Shown here piece by piece: positions 11,623-23,962 of a stretch of DNA of 64,000 nt. Where the stretch lies: positions 16,778,373-16,842,372 of the forward strand of contig NC_036443.1 of NCBI RefSeq assembly GCF_002775205.1. The letters run 5' to 3'. A program made the translations under genes and the position numbers. This DNA comes from Xiphophorus maculatus (taxonomy: Eukaryota; Chordata; Actinopteri; Cyprinodontiformes; Poeciliidae). Under the pieces are notes generated by a model. The model saw only the letters and a list, made by a program, of their open reading frames with translations, was not told the DNA's origin and searched no databases. Each line of letters opens with the position of its first letter. Within the stretch, counting starts at the first letter, position 1.

Positions 11623-12289
11623 TTATCATACAGCATCTTTTGCTAAAATAAAAATAACAAAATCTGTCTTTGCAGATGGGAAAGAGATCTCCCTTTACAC
11701 TCTGTTGTTTAGGAGTGTGCCAAACTTGTACCTGCAGGGGATGCTGTGGAAGTGCTTTGGTTAAAGCTGTTACCTGACTGCTTGCTTTCTCTCTCTCTTT
11801 TGGTTTATGTGTGTTTTGTGAAGTTGCGCTAATGGTCTTTAAATCCCGTCAAAGCAAAGAAAAAAGCTGTTTGAATTTGGTTTGAAAAAATTAGGAAATT
11901 AAGGAAAATCTAAATGAAATAAATACCACAGGCATTACATGTATTTTTGGGTGTGTTTTGCAGAAATAAACTATTGTAGATATCTTTTAAATTCTCTGGT
12001 GTATATCAGTCATAAGCCTATATTTTCTATGTAACAACATAATAAACTTAAGAACTGAAAGTGCCTTCTGACTTAAACAAGAAGGCCTTGAAATCACATG
12101 GCCATGACCAATACGATGTGTCCAATCAGGATGTATTTAAAAACTCTGCCTGACTAGCCCTCAAACACTTTTGACAGAATGCTTCATAAATGCCTGTTCT
12201 AACTTGGTATTTTTCATTTGCTGTTGACTCTCTAATGTTGATTAGATTAATGCTGATAAATAATTATTAGGTTGTTGACACTTTTCAAG
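11623..12289. other. etv7-pnpla1 intergenic interval
   Basis: AT-rich sequence of about 670 bp before the pnpla1 ATG. A TTTTGCAGATGGGAAAG phrase near 11673 looks like a splice acceptor and could mark an untranslated pnpla1 exon, but nothing else supports it. No repeat or gene is recognised. Confidence 0.4.
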
Positions 12290-15200
12290 ATGCCCCATAG
12301 TATCTCCAGTTCTCACTTTCGTGAGGTTCCTTATGATATTTCCTTCTCTGGGTCTGGATTCCTGGCTACCTATCAGCTCGGGGTTGTTCTGTGCTTCCTG
12401 AAGTATACACCCTGGATCCTGCAATCGGCTCCCCACATCCTTGGTGCATCTGCCGGATCTGTGGTAGCAGCTGCAGTTGTCTGTGAAATAAACCCAGGTA
12501 AGTGAACTTGTTGATTGTTCTGAATTTACTGTGCTATTTGCGTCTATGACTTTAACCTCAGTGTTCTTTCCTGTCACAGCTGTCATTCGGGATGAGATCA
12601 TCCTTTTTGTCAAACAGGTGATGGCTGCCCCACTTGGACCACTGACCCCTTCCGTCAATGTTTTCAAGTGGTTGGAAAGTGTTTTGCACAAGCACCTTCC
12701 TTCGGATGCACACCATTTTGCAAATGGTCGCCTTGGTGTTGCTGTGACACGACTGTCAGATGGGAAGCACCTAATCATGTCAGAATTTCAGTCCAAAGAA
12801 GATGTAGTGAAAGTAAGTTTGTGCTTGTGCAAAATATAATTTTTTTTCTCAAATAATAATATATTATAAACATTAATAATAATAGTGGAACACTGCATTC
12901 TAGTATTTAATGGTTTATTGCGGAAACCATTAAATAGATTGCATTACAGTGCATATATTGCAATCTGTCTTTATAACATGTCTATGTAATGTGTCTCCTT
13001 ATACACCGTATAAGGAGACACATAAGCTAACTACCAACATACCCTCATGTTTTAACTGTCTGATATTCAATCACACTTTAAAAGTGATTTTTATGACATC
13101 AAATGTTTCTTTTATCAGCTAATTCAGAATTGCCAAAATTATTTCTATTTGCTAGCAGTTTAAAAAGGTGAGATTCTTTTTTTTTCTTTTAGAAAAACTT
13201 GTTATTCTTTTCAAAGTCAGAACTTTGTTTTTCCTCTGGCAACAAAATAGTTAGGCTTGTTCATGTCTGAATGTCTGATGCCTGACAGTGTTGATCTTTT
13301 TGAACCTGCCTTTGTTGTAGGTTGGCACCATCACAAATGATGATGTAAAACTGTGCACAGTTTTCCACTGTGAACAGTTTCACAAAATCAAAGTTTTTGA
13401 GCTTAATATCAAGTTATATTGTTATTCTCTCATCAAAATAGCACCTGGAGTATTGCTTTAATTCTTTCATGCATGGTTGAGTACGAATCTCCTGAGAATG
13501 GCTGTAAACGGCATAATGGAAAAGTGTTCTTGTGATGATGTCTTAAGAGACTCAAATTTCTTTTAAGTTATGTATGTTATATATAGTACACACCATTTTT
13601 ATAACTACTGAATGTATCGTAGTTACTTGATTGTGCAATAAAACAAGATACATAACTTTGTCCCTTTAAAGCACAAAATTGATGACATTTATATCCGTGC
13701 TTTGTAATAGTTACTTGTTGTGTGTTGTCTCTAGGCTCTCCTCTGTAGCTGTTTTGTCCCTGGATATTGTGGCTTTCTGCCTCCAGCCTTCAAAGGAGTG
13801 GTGAGCATTTCAGAAGAACATTGCCAACTAATTCCAGGAGTTTGCTAAGTCACAAGGTTTTTATGTTTCAACAGCACTATCTTGATGGTGGCTTGAGTGG
13901 ATTCCAGCCCTTTCTCTCTGAGCCATCCAGCCACACACTAACTGTATGCCCATTCTCTGGAGAAGCTGATATATGTCCAGCTGATCCTCCTTCTATGATG
14001 GACCTGGTAGCTCCTGGAACTTTTCTAAAGTTCAACATGGCTAACACCTTCAGAATCATCAATGGTCTTTACCCTGTGACTTTAGAGGTAAGATTCTGTA
14101 TTGGACTTTTTCATTTTTAGAAAAAAGTTTTATTTTTTGCATTGCTAATGTGTTATACAGTAGTCTTATTGAATGACATTCAGAGAGTTCAGTAGTTAGA
14201 AATCTTACTTGTCTCTGTTTTATTCTAATGAATTGCCAACAACATTTTTCAATTACCCCACTGTAGCAAACAATGCTGGGCAATAATCACATTATCCTAA
14301 CATCCTAACACAGCTGAAAAAAAATGTTTTATTTCCACAAAATCCACTATTTACACATAATTAAAATACTTATACATTTCATTACATTTTCTAAGACTTA
14401 GGAAGATCTAATTAGGGACTATTTTTTCTTATAAGTTATTATGTCGAAATAGTACCTATGTCTTTCAACTTAGTAACTTGGCGTAACTGCATTATTGACA
14501 AGGTATTACACTATTAATTTAATATAAAACACAAAATGGCCAAAAGTATTACAATACTTAGCAGTATTTGCATTACTGACCATCATTACAAAATTAGTTT
14601 TGAGACCCCACTCTCTGCTCATTTAACAAGACTAAGCTACACACACATTTTCACTTCAGGTTAAGCAGGTGAACTTTCCACAATGTCAGCATATATTTGT
14701 GTCGAGCTAAATTCCCTTGATTCAAAACAGTTCAAAACCCCTTATGTATCTAAGCCTAGTAACTATGTTATATAAACATTCATTGTTTTTAAAAGAGAGA
14801 TTTAACTTGGTTTTGGTCTTTGAAAACATATGCAACTACTGACACATGGATTTCATATTGCCCTATAGTTGCACTGTTTGTTTACCCTTGTAGGCTGCAG
14901 AGCAAGCCTTCAATTTTGGCTACAAAGATGCCATCAACTTCCTTCAGCGCAATGGTGAGTCAAGTTAGAAATTAAATGCTTTAAGTTTACAAAGCATTTA
15001 ATTTCTGTATTGATGTATTTATTACACTGATGTATTTATTTTCTTTTTTAGATGTTGCTCTTGCTAAGATAGGGCATAGTGTATCCCACGGGTCCTCAAA
15101 TGGTAACTCCACCAATCCAAAGACATCCAAAGTAGAGGAGCAGAAGATGAAAGGAGGGGAACAAACCGACCTGAAAACATTTTTTAAAGAACACAGATCC

Positions 15201-16797
15201 ATGCAAATGTTCAGCTCCACCGTGCAAGAACCCAGTGAAGATCCTCTTCACCATTTTTACTTAATGAAGAATGGTAAGGTTCTCACTAAGCACAGACAAT
15301 CATCTTTAGCAGCTAATTGATTAATGTTAAAATTTACTGAATTGTTTAGCCAAACAAGAGTTATCTGTAAACCATAGGGTGGTAATCACAATCAGAACAT
15401 CTCTAAGAAAACATGCATTCTCAAAGTCAAAGCAATGAGTCATTCTGTTGACATCTGACATTACTAACCATAGCTTCATGAAGGCAGCTTTAGAGTACTG
15501 AGAGACATGGCTTTCAGTTCAAAGAAATAATGAAACAATGCAACAATGGATTTTTTTCAAATTATTAAGCTGCATTTGGAGTGGCATTTGTCTTTAAAAT
15601 TGAGATCAGTATACTGATTTTTTCCAATAACTGTGTTCTTTTATCTTTCAGTTCTGATGGGGAATGTGACAACTTACCTGAGTATGTTTGGGTTACCAGT
15701 GAGGATCTTCTCTCATCTGCTTCTACCTCTCGTGGTGTCATTCTATGCTGTGCTCCAAAGGAGACAAGGGTAATTAATACACTTAAGGCAACACAAAATG
15801 TTTTGTTTTTTATCAAAACTGGTCTGATGTGAAAGTAGAAATTACCCTTTGTTGAACAAGGAATTGTGATAAATGGTGATCAACCGTATGTTTTGGGGAG
15901 CGTTCAGTTTCATAAGCCACCACCAGGGCTAATTAATGACAGAGCTGATAAATAAAAATATACATTAAAGGAACCCGTCAGGCTAAAAGATCCTGATGCA
16001 TAATCACATCATGCATGGATTTTTGGGTAAATATTCTATGGACTCAGGAGACAAAAGTGGAACATTTTGAACGGTGTGCATGCATACTTTGGCATATAAC
16101 GAACGCATTCACTTAGTGATCTATAAGTAGATCACCAACTGAACATAGATCACCAAGTGAATGAATTCGTTCTATGCCAAAGGATCTATCTATGGTGATG
16201 CACGCAGACCTTTTAAAAAGGTGTGCGTGCATCACCATAGATAGATAGGACATAAATCACCAAGTGAACATAGATCAATGACACAGGGATTAATGTCTTT
16301 AAGCCTTTATATTTGTATATTACAAGCTTAATCATGCTGTCTTTGTCTGGAAAAATGATGAATGTGACTCTAAAGAGGAAACATTTGTTTTTACAGCCAG
16401 ATATACAGTATATGTTAACACAATTTAATCATAAATATGTATTTTTTTTTACTTAGACTGAAGATGCTGCTTAAAGACATCCCTGAGTTTCTTGTTTGGA
16501 ATTGGTATTTCATAGGACATTGTGGGCTTTTCTTCCTGAACATTTTCATCTGTAGCCTCAAGAAACTAATAAAAGACCGGTAAGATGTTCTTCACCTCGA
16601 CCTGGAAATGTTGTTACATGTTATTATATACATATGGAGATATTGTTTTTCCCATGAACACAAGCTTTCCATTTAATTTTAGCAACTCAATTCTGACTTG
16701 ATTTGACTGAAATGAACTGACTTTGTGTTTTAGGTTAACACGGATCATCTTGCTGCTGCAATGGCTAAGGGTTTACACACAGCACAAAGACATGTGA
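12290..16797 (+). CDS. pnpla1: pnpla1-like patatin phospholipase, nine exons, 435 aa
   Basis: The exons are 12290-12497, 12580-12812, 13735-13800, 13875-14087, 14894-14954, 15052-15273, 15652-15769, 16457-16579 and 16734-16797. All are GT-AG, 1308 nt in total, ending in TGA. The patatin domain spans about residues 14-180: the oxyanion loop SFSGSGFLATYQLG (about 18), the nucleophile elbow GASAGS (GxSxG, about 53) and the catalytic Asp in YLDGG (about 172). The Ser-Asp dyad is intact. ALLCSCFVPGYCGFLPPAFKGV is typical of the PNPLA1-5 group. The C-terminal third has hydrophobic stretches (IFSHLLLPLVVSFYAVL; FIGHCGLFFLNIFICSL), suggesting association with membranes or lipid droplets, as in the PNPLA2/3 group. 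PNPLA1 makes omega-O-acylceramide for the skin barrier. That role is not shown for this fish protein. The name rests on the etv7 neighbour. The C-terminus differs from human PNPLA1, so PNPLA3/5-like is the alternative. Confidence 0.85.
12904..12936. repeat. Perfect hairpin in pnpla1 intron 2 (13-bp arms)
   Basis: TATTTAATGGTTT, a 7-nt loop, then AAACCATTAAATA. The arms are exact complements. Confidence 0.85.
12989..13023. repeat. Perfect hairpin in pnpla1 intron 2 (15-bp arms)
   Basis: ATGTGTCTCCTTATA, a 5-nt loop (CACCG), then TATAAGGAGACACAT. It lies 52 bp after the hairpin at 12904 and is unrelated to it in sequence. Confidence 0.9.
13347..13364. repeat. 18-bp perfect palindrome in pnpla1 intron 2
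   Basis: AAAACTGTGCACAGTTTT is self-complementary with no loop. CACTGTGAACAGTTTCAC follows at once. Confidence 0.8.
14967..15006. repeat. Perfect hairpin just inside pnpla1 intron 5 (16-bp arms)
   Basis: AGAAATTAAATGCTTT, an 8-nt loop, then AAAGCATTTAATTTCT. It starts 13 bases after the exon 5 donor site, and the intron is only 97 bp, so the hairpin occupies much of it and could hold donor and acceptor close together. Confidence 0.9.
16087..16249. repeat. Double fold-back structure in pnpla1 intron 7
   Basis: Two hairpins stand side by side. The first pairs 16087-16122 with 16147-16182 (CTTTGGCATATAACGAACGC against its near complement ending CTATGCCAAAG, with several mismatches). The second pairs 16186-16214 (CTATCTATGGTGATGCACGC then AGACCTTTT) with 16215-16244, 29 bp with one mismatch and almost no loop. 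TAGATCACCAAGTGAA-type phrases are reused in both and again just right of 16255. It may be a small fold-back element or serial template switching. Confidence 0.85.
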
Positions 16798-17040
16798 CAG
16801 GAGCAGGATTTATTACTTTCTGATGTACTTTTTGATTTCAAAAGAAATCAGCCGCAGGAGCATTTGAAAAATGATGAGTCTCTTTATCTCAGGTTCATGG
16901 AACCACAGAAAAAAAGTGTATATCGCTTGTGCAATTAGCAGAAATGTAAAGATATATATTCTTTTGGGTAGGATGTTAGAGCTGTTTAGGTTTAACAATA
17001 TAACCAATTATTTCCAATAAGGTTTTAAAGAACAAAAAAT

Positions 17041-17047
<7 letters not shown>

Positions 17048-17075
<28 letters not shown>
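17048..17075. repeat. (TA)n microsatellite
   Basis: About 14 uninterrupted TA units, 250 bp after the pnpla1 stop. Confidence 0.95.
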
Positions 17076-17078
<3 letters not shown>

Positions 17079-17792
17079 ACTCTACTTCTGTTTCATTTAA
17101 ATCCATCATTTACTAAAATTAAAGCCAGAATGACTTACAATATGATGTACTGATGTATTTTTCAGGTGTAAAGCCTGAGAGCCTTTAAACCTGAAAACAA
17201 CATTTAAGTTGTTTTAGATTAGTTGATTGAATTTAGCTATTAAAAATAAATCAATAAAACTAATCAGTCTCCTAATTTTCCTGTTTTCATATTTTTTGAG
17301 CAGCATTTAGGATTAAAAAAGTACAGCGAGCTTAAATTGTAGTTTAATGAGTAAAGATGTACGATTTATCGGCATTAACATTAGTATCAGCCGATGTCAG
17401 CTGTCTTTTTTTTTTTTTCCATATCTATATTGGTCTTTTTTGTTTGTGAACACTGTGGAGACTGTGAGCTTGATTCAGTAAAATTACAGTGTCTGTAGAA
17501 AGTGCACTACTATCCCAGGTTTATTGGCGTAATAAAATTACACCATGATGACCAATTTAAAAACTTTGTTGGCATATGTGACATTTACCTAATTCAGCTT
17601 GACTACAAACATAGATTTGTAAAAGAAAAAATTTAAACCATGTGGCACTAGTGTGAACACTCCTAAACAATTACAAGGTTGAGGCTTTATTGACTTTTGG
17701 TGGTACATCAGCTAGAATTTCTCTTCATCCTCAGCTTTCTGACACACAACTGCAGGATTTTAGTCTAAACCTGCTGGTATATTAAATAGTAA

Positions 17793-17862
17793 ATAGTAAA
17801 TGGCTTGTCCTTGCATTGAGCTTTATGAAGTCCAGAGGACCCCAAAGTGCTTCACACTACAT
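17793..17862 (+). repeat. Teleost interspersed repeat tail (unnamed)
   Basis: AAATGGCTTGTCCTTGCATT leading to GGACCCCAAAGTGCTTCACA matches a phrase I know as widespread in fish intergenic DNA (a small rRNA-like or SINE/LINE tail with GCGCTTT-type wording). The family name is not certain. Confidence 0.4.
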
Positions 17863-19708
17863 TTAGTCTGTCTGTTGCTTTTGCACAATGAGATTATTTT
17901 TTATCCCTTTTCATTGCTCTACAAAATATATATTATTACATTGTTTATACTTTTACCTAACAGATTAGCTTGTTTATCAGTTGCATTATGCTAAGCTAAT
18001 ATTGGTAAGATTCTAAGAAATTTGGGGCTATAGTCATGTGTCAGAAGCAGACAGTAACTGAACACATTTATAACCATTACAGTAATTGAAAATATTAAGC
18101 ACTCTGATCCACTAAAACCACATTTATTACAAAGTATAAAATGCTGACATTTATGAATGTCAGGCTACTGTCACAGACTCTTATTCTCACAGGGAAATAC
18201 AGAGTTACAGTCTGATTTTCTTGTTTGTTTCTGTTTTGTCTGTTTTATTGTGTCCTTGGGTGTTTTTCACATTTAGAGAGAAGGTGTGGAGAAAAAATGC
18301 CTCAGGTCTGTGATAACAGTTACCAGGAACGGGTATGCCTTGTAAAACACTTCTTTTGAATTCAGTGTGTTGTTCACATTTTTATTGCTTGTCTTATCCA
18401 GTCAGTTTCTCTAAATTTTCAATACATTTTTTTTTCTAATTTTTGATTAGTGCTGCTAAGTTTTTCAATAAATGTGTTTGGAGTCTTAGTTTTTTTTTTC
18501 TTTTAAAGTACACTGACATGTTGCTTGAATAGATAAGACAATAGCAGTAGTCAAAGTTAAGTCACTTAAACAGTATTAGTTCCAATAAACTAATACGTAC
18601 ATTTCATGGCTAGTCGAGAAGTTGAATGTTATACTGTTTTATTCATTACAAATCCAGTTCTGATGGATGTACGGGAATATTTTCTGTTTGAAACGTCCAG
18701 TTGAATCCAAGTTTAAACTCGCTGACTGAAACTGGCACTTTGAAATCAAGGCAAATTTGTTAGTACATCCCAAGAACCTAGTTTCTGACGACAGCATCAT
18801 CCAGTGATACACACTTTGTACAAGTTTGGACCAAGTTTGTTGAATAATGAATAGCGAGAACTGCCTATAAGTCATTTAACTTTAACCTGAAATTAACAAC
18901 GTAATAGTCAAACATAATTGGGTAAAACAAGTTTTACATAATGACAGATAATGCTTTGCTATGTGATCAGAGAGACGAGCTTGTTGGCTCCATTAAATCC
19001 AACAAAACCTGTTAAGTGTTCATGGTTCAAACTTGAATAAAAAAAGCGAGCAGAAGTGAAACACTGTATTGTTCTAAATTGGTCTCACAGAGACATTTTA
19101 AAACTTGTGATTAAATTAAATAGCAGCTCTTATGTTGTTATAACCAGAAGATGAGACATACATCTTGTTCCCAGAGTTTTTTTAACCACTTTGCCCAGAG
19201 TAAATGTTCAAATTCTAGAATGTCCTGTTTCCGCTTTGTGCATTTCAACCACAATCAAGTTGAAGCCTCAGATGACTGTAGGGCTTTTGGAAGAGGAGAT
19301 TGTTGACAGCAGCTGCTTTGTCAAAGTGCAGAGTTACTTGTATAATGGTCTTTGTGTGCTTATATGTTTATTATGGTTAGGTCGCTACTTTACCTAATGC
19401 CACTTGCCCAGATTCAGTAATATTTTACAAATATTTGTTGAAATGTGCCCAGTAGCTCTCTGTAATTTAGAACAAATTTACTATTTTAGTCTCACCAACT
19501 ATGATGTTTTCCCTGTTTTATGAATGAAATTAAATAAATGCAACAAAAAAGTGTTTTGTAAGCATTATTTGGCAGTCAGTGATAAATATGTAAAGGACAA
19601 AACATCTCTGTAAGTTTATTTATTTCTGCTGTCACTGAAGTGACCATCTACACACAATACAAACACTGCTTCTGGTGACCTTGTTGTTTTATCTTATAAA
19701 AACGTATT

Positions 19709-19743
19709 TTCCTCTTACTTCCTACACTCGGAAGTAAGAGGAA
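19709..19743. repeat. Perfect hairpin (14-bp arms)
   Basis: TTCCTCTTACTTCC, a 7-nt loop, then GGAAGTAAGAGGAA. Confidence 0.9.
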
Positions 19744-20017
19744 CTCAGGGATTTTTCTGCCCTAACTCAGTGATTACACAAAAGTCTACATGTTTAGAAT
19801 TAAGATTAATGACAATCAAACGGTCAAAATGTATTTAAACATCCAAAAGGTTAGCAAAGCACTTTACAGTGAAAATAAAACATGAAGTCACTGTAAAGCC
19901 AGAACAGTCAGTAACTGAGAACAAAATGAGCATTTTTGCACCACTTTCTATTTTAATAAAATAAAATGTCACAACTATTGTTACATATTGTTCCTTTATT
20001 TGTATTTTACTTTTTCT

Positions 20018-20039
20018 AAAGTTTAAACGTTTAAACTTT
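20018..20039. repeat. 22-bp perfect palindrome
   Basis: AAAGTTTAAACGTTTAAACT ending TT is self-complementary with no loop and carries two GTTTAAAC octamers. Confidence 0.85.
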
Positions 20040-22022
20040 TTGCCTGTTTGAAGTGCCACTTGAAAGCCAAAGTCAAGTTTCTTGGTTTTGCATACAGCTT
20101 TGGCCAATGAAGAGGATTTTGAAAATAAACCAAAACGCACATGTATCCACGCCCCCACACACGCCCCGACACACGTGCACACACGCCCCTCTCCCCCCCC
20201 ACAATAATAATGAACTATAACAAATTAAAAGCATATAAAAGGGTCATATTGCCCTTGTAGATAGTAGGAGCAGAGTGAAAGTGATGATGCAATGATGACA
20301 ACAAACAAGCACAACTACTGTGAGGACAACAGGAGGATCTGACATCGAGTGACTAAACGAGAAGCCCTCACAATGGAGATTTTGATTACTGGATGCAGCA
20401 TAATTAAACATTAAATAATCACTAAATTAAATTAAATAAATGTGTAAATGAGCAGATGAGGAACAGGTGTAAGAAGACCAGGAAACTGAAGCACTGAGTA
20501 AAAGTAACACGAGTAATCTGAAACGCAAGAAAAATGAGACACTCAAAGCTCAACAGATCATGGTGACTGTAAAATCAATTTAAAAATGTGGAAACAAAGA
20601 AACAAAAATCTCCTAAAATGTGCGCCAGGGCATCACAGTGGCGCTAAGTATTAGAAGCCAATTTGACTAAATAAGTCTTAAGTTGTGACATAAAAAGCAC
20701 CAGATCATCAGTTTAGCATAAATTATGGGGAAGTTTTTTCCACATCCTGGAAGCAGCACAGGCAAAAACAACGACCATCCAGTTGTTTATAACTTGACCA
20801 TGGTAAGGTGAATTAATTGGAAGACCTCTCATATGATAAAGAAGAATGAAAATTTCTGAGACTGGGGTGAATATTACTTACATACTGTAACTAATAAAGA
20901 CTAATAACTATTTATTCAAGTCTATTTGTTTAAGAGACCATGCTCCTGTCTGTGAAACAACTACAAATTTCTAGAATTCAGCTGAAACTTGCACCATCAG
21001 CTGATTTAATTATGAATGAAGGGAAATACTTGTGTGAGTGTTTGATATTGAATCTAAATGAGAACAAAAAGAAAAAAAAAACATGGTAATTTATCAGTGC
21101 TTTGATAAATATTGTAGTAGTTCTCCCAATCACAATAGTAATATTTTTTGTAACTCTGCTCTTTGCTTTCCTTCTAACCTCAGCTTTTTTGTGCCGTTCT
21201 AACTTATCTGTAATGTCCCTCACTCCTTGTCCATTATCTCGAAATCGTTGTGGAACTTTCCGTCTTGACGTCTCGTTAATGATGAAGCACTCTCATGCAT
21301 CTTTAAGCACTTGACAGGAATCTTCCACAGTGAAGTCTCAGTTTGTGCAACACAGCAACTCTGAGAGGTATTCTTGTTTCTTGTATTATTTGTCTCCCAA
21401 CTGGACTGGGACTTGTTGCATGTTGCATTCTTTAGGAACTCTATTAGGTCTTCTTACATCTCGATGCAATGAGGCATGGGATCCCCCGTCTTCCTGCATT
21501 TGAATCATTTAGAGAGAGTCTGCGCTTGAAGCTGCTGTAAAGAGACAAGGAAGTTCTGGATGGAAAATGCAGCCTTTTGTGGTATTTTGTCAAAGACATA
21601 TCACAGACATATTAGGAAACAAGGAACTAAATTCAGTTTGAGAAAATATAAAGACTTGACGAAAGTCCATTGTGGGGACCAATTCCATGAAAAAATACAG
21701 TTTTTGTTTTGTATTTGCTTGTTTGACACTGATATAGTTCAGAGCTTTATGCAAATTTTAATATCACACTAGGAAAAAGACTGGAAAAATCCTAAAGGAG
21801 AATGTCCTTCAGTCATTTTGGGACCATAAGCTTGAATAAACCAGTAAGTTCACTTTAGCATGGCTCCAAAAAATAAAAATAAAATAAAAAATCTCGAATA
21901 AAGGTTTTTGGAGTGGTCATAGTCTTGGTCTTAAACATTTATTTTTGTAGACATAAGTGTGGCTGAATTAAAACAATTCCATATAGAAGAGTGAAGCAAA
22001 ACTTCTCCACAGAACTCAAATG

Positions 22023-22286
22023 TGCTGTGGTGGCGCAGGGGGTTAGCACGCCCCACATTTGGAGGCCTTAGAACCGCGGATGTCGCGGGTTCGACTCCCG
22101 GTCCCGACGACCTTTGCCGCATGTCCTCCTTCAAAAATGGCGCCGGCTCAGCTGGCTGCCTGCAGACGCAGCTCCTGTTGTGTGTGTGTGTGTGTTAATC
22201 TGTTTATAAAAAAAATTCTTGCTGTAACTGCGAAATAATTTAATAATTTCCCTGCTGGGATGAATAAAGTAATTCTTCTTCTTCTT
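22023..22286 (+). mobile_element. tRNA-derived SINE, about 264 bp
   Basis: The 5' part is tRNA-like: an A-box region (GTGGCGCAGGGGGTTAGCAC) and a B box (GGTTCGACTCC at 22088-22098) with spacing suited to RNA polymerase III. A central unrelated body includes a (TG)n run. A LINE-type 3' tail follows (CTGCTGGGATGAATAAAGTA), ending in a (CTT)n tail. A 5-bp direct repeat AAATG flanks it (22018-22022 and 22287-22291), the expected target duplication. The cloverleaf is not a working tRNA. The clear ends suggest moderate to young age. Confidence 0.8.
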
Positions 22287-22539
22287 AAATGACTCCTGTG
22301 TTTGCAAACGCTTGAGAGCAGCTACAGCCACTAATGGTGACATAACCAGCCATTGTCTTATAAAATTGACTTTTTTTACATCATGTTTTAATGTTGTGAA
22401 GCTTTAATCATTTAATCTCCCAGGGCAGCCATTATGTAGTGGCTAAATGCTTGCTTATGAAATGCGCTACCTATTTACCCAAAGCTTTGCCTTGGAGCTT
22501 CATTCTCCAGTCAAACATTCAGCCCGCAGAGCACCCCAC

Positions 22540-22640
22540 ACTCACACACACACACGCACAGACCTACCCACCCCTACCCACCCCCAAACACCCCAACACA
22601 CACACACACCCCTACACACACACACACACATGCCCACACA
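22540..22640. repeat. CA/CCCA-rich microsatellite
   Basis: Imperfect CACACA runs mixed with CCCCTACCCACCC units. The open frames across it are artefacts of the repeat. Confidence 0.9.
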
Positions 22641-23962
22641 CAAAAAAAGATAAAAAGAAGATGAAATCTGTGAAGGGGGAAATACTTATAACAGTTAAAT
22701 TTCTAATAAAACTGTAATATAATGTTCAGCATTGGTCCAGTAACCCCACTGACTTTAAAACAACTGAGCTTTGAGTGAAACACATAATTGTGTATACCTA
22801 CTAGTTTTAGGGTCACAGTTCTTCTTTGCAAGGTAAGATGCACGACTGGACAAAAATAACCTAAACATTTCATTTCAGCTGGTGCTAAAACAGCCACTGA
22901 AAAATTCTCATATTTTCTATTGATACTATTTTACACCTACGTAATACGGCAGAGTTTTACTTTTTTTCAAAAATCTGTCCATTGCGATATGCTGCCCTCA
23001 TGTGAAGACGTTATCAGCCGAGACATAAAATAAAATCTTCCATCTCTCAAACCCAATTGCATCTACAGTAGAGAGTTTTTCAACTCTCAACCCCGTTACC
23101 GGGGCTGCTCTTAAGGTATCATTATGTCCAACAGTCCATTATGCAGACTAGGTGGCATGTGACCTCACAGCTCCTGTTTCTTCATAAGCATCAATCACCC
23201 CTCCTTTCCCTCGTTTCATTTACATCTCTGTTTCTCACAATGACCTTGAGGGCTCCATAGTGTCAGTACAGTGTAAAATGTAAAGTCAAACTCTACAACT
23301 GAAGGTTTGATATGTTCTCTGCAGAGTTTACAGCCGACAGTGACTAAAATAACTTGGAAATATTCTAATGAGGAGGTGATTAAAAACACTTACTTGTTCT
23401 ACTTCAGCTTGAAATTTTGGAAACATGTTCACAGTCATTGTTCATAGTCTTGCATAACAGTACAACAGTTGTAATGTGACAACACAATTCAGCTCTAAAG
23501 TTGCATGTGAGTATGTTTTAATCTGCATTTCAAATGAGCAATTTCTTCAAGAAGTTGTTAAGATTGTGTTATTCATTGTGTCGCTCCCTGCTGCTTACTG
23601 AGTTTTTTTTTTCTGCTGGGGCAGGGACAGTATCATGCTTGATGTCAAAAAAACATCACTTTTTTATTTATTCAATATGAAAATGTAGTTTTATGATTAT
23701 CTTGAGCAACTTGATCACATTTAACAATATTAGCAAAGTTTTGTTAAAATGCATTGAAAATATGACTAAAGAATTATTACAGTTGTGAGATAATTCACAA
23801 AGAATGAAAGCAACTGCATAAATACAATAATCAAAATCACATAGCGGTATTAAACTCTATGTATTATCAAATTTGACTACTGTGCTTAACTGCTGTCATG
23901 AAAAAAATAGTCAGCAGCTTGAAACCCACAATAGAACTATTCGAGTCAAACAAAGTTGATCA

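Larger units (their letters stand above)
16798..22022. other. Intergenic between pnpla1 and kcna10, left part
   Basis: No gene is recognised. pnpla1 poly(A) signals may be the AAAAATAAATCAATAAAAC cluster near 17240. Repeats seen: (TA)n at 17048-17075; an interspersed repeat tail at 17793-17862; an 18573-18596 hairpin with 9-bp arms (GTATTAGTT / AACTAATAC); a 14-bp-arm hairpin at 19709-19743; a 22-bp palindrome at 20018-20039; and a CACACGCCCC-rich stretch at 20150-20200. At about 20630-20880 a phrase beginning GGCATCACAGTGGCGCTAAG resembles a moderately repeated fish sequence, which I cannot name. Confidence 0.5.

Noticed and set aside
12242-12778. 178-codon minus-strand open frame
   Set aside because: It lies antisense to pnpla1 exons 1-2, whose sense reading has patatin motifs and correct splice sites; the antisense product has no recognisable domain.
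22023-22105. Possible tRNA gene
   Set aside because: A and B boxes are present but the cloverleaf does not close, and the sequence continues into a SINE body with a CTT tail and target duplication.
22439-22717. Open frames rich in His/Thr/Pro
   Set aside because: Translation of the CA/CCCA microsatellite.
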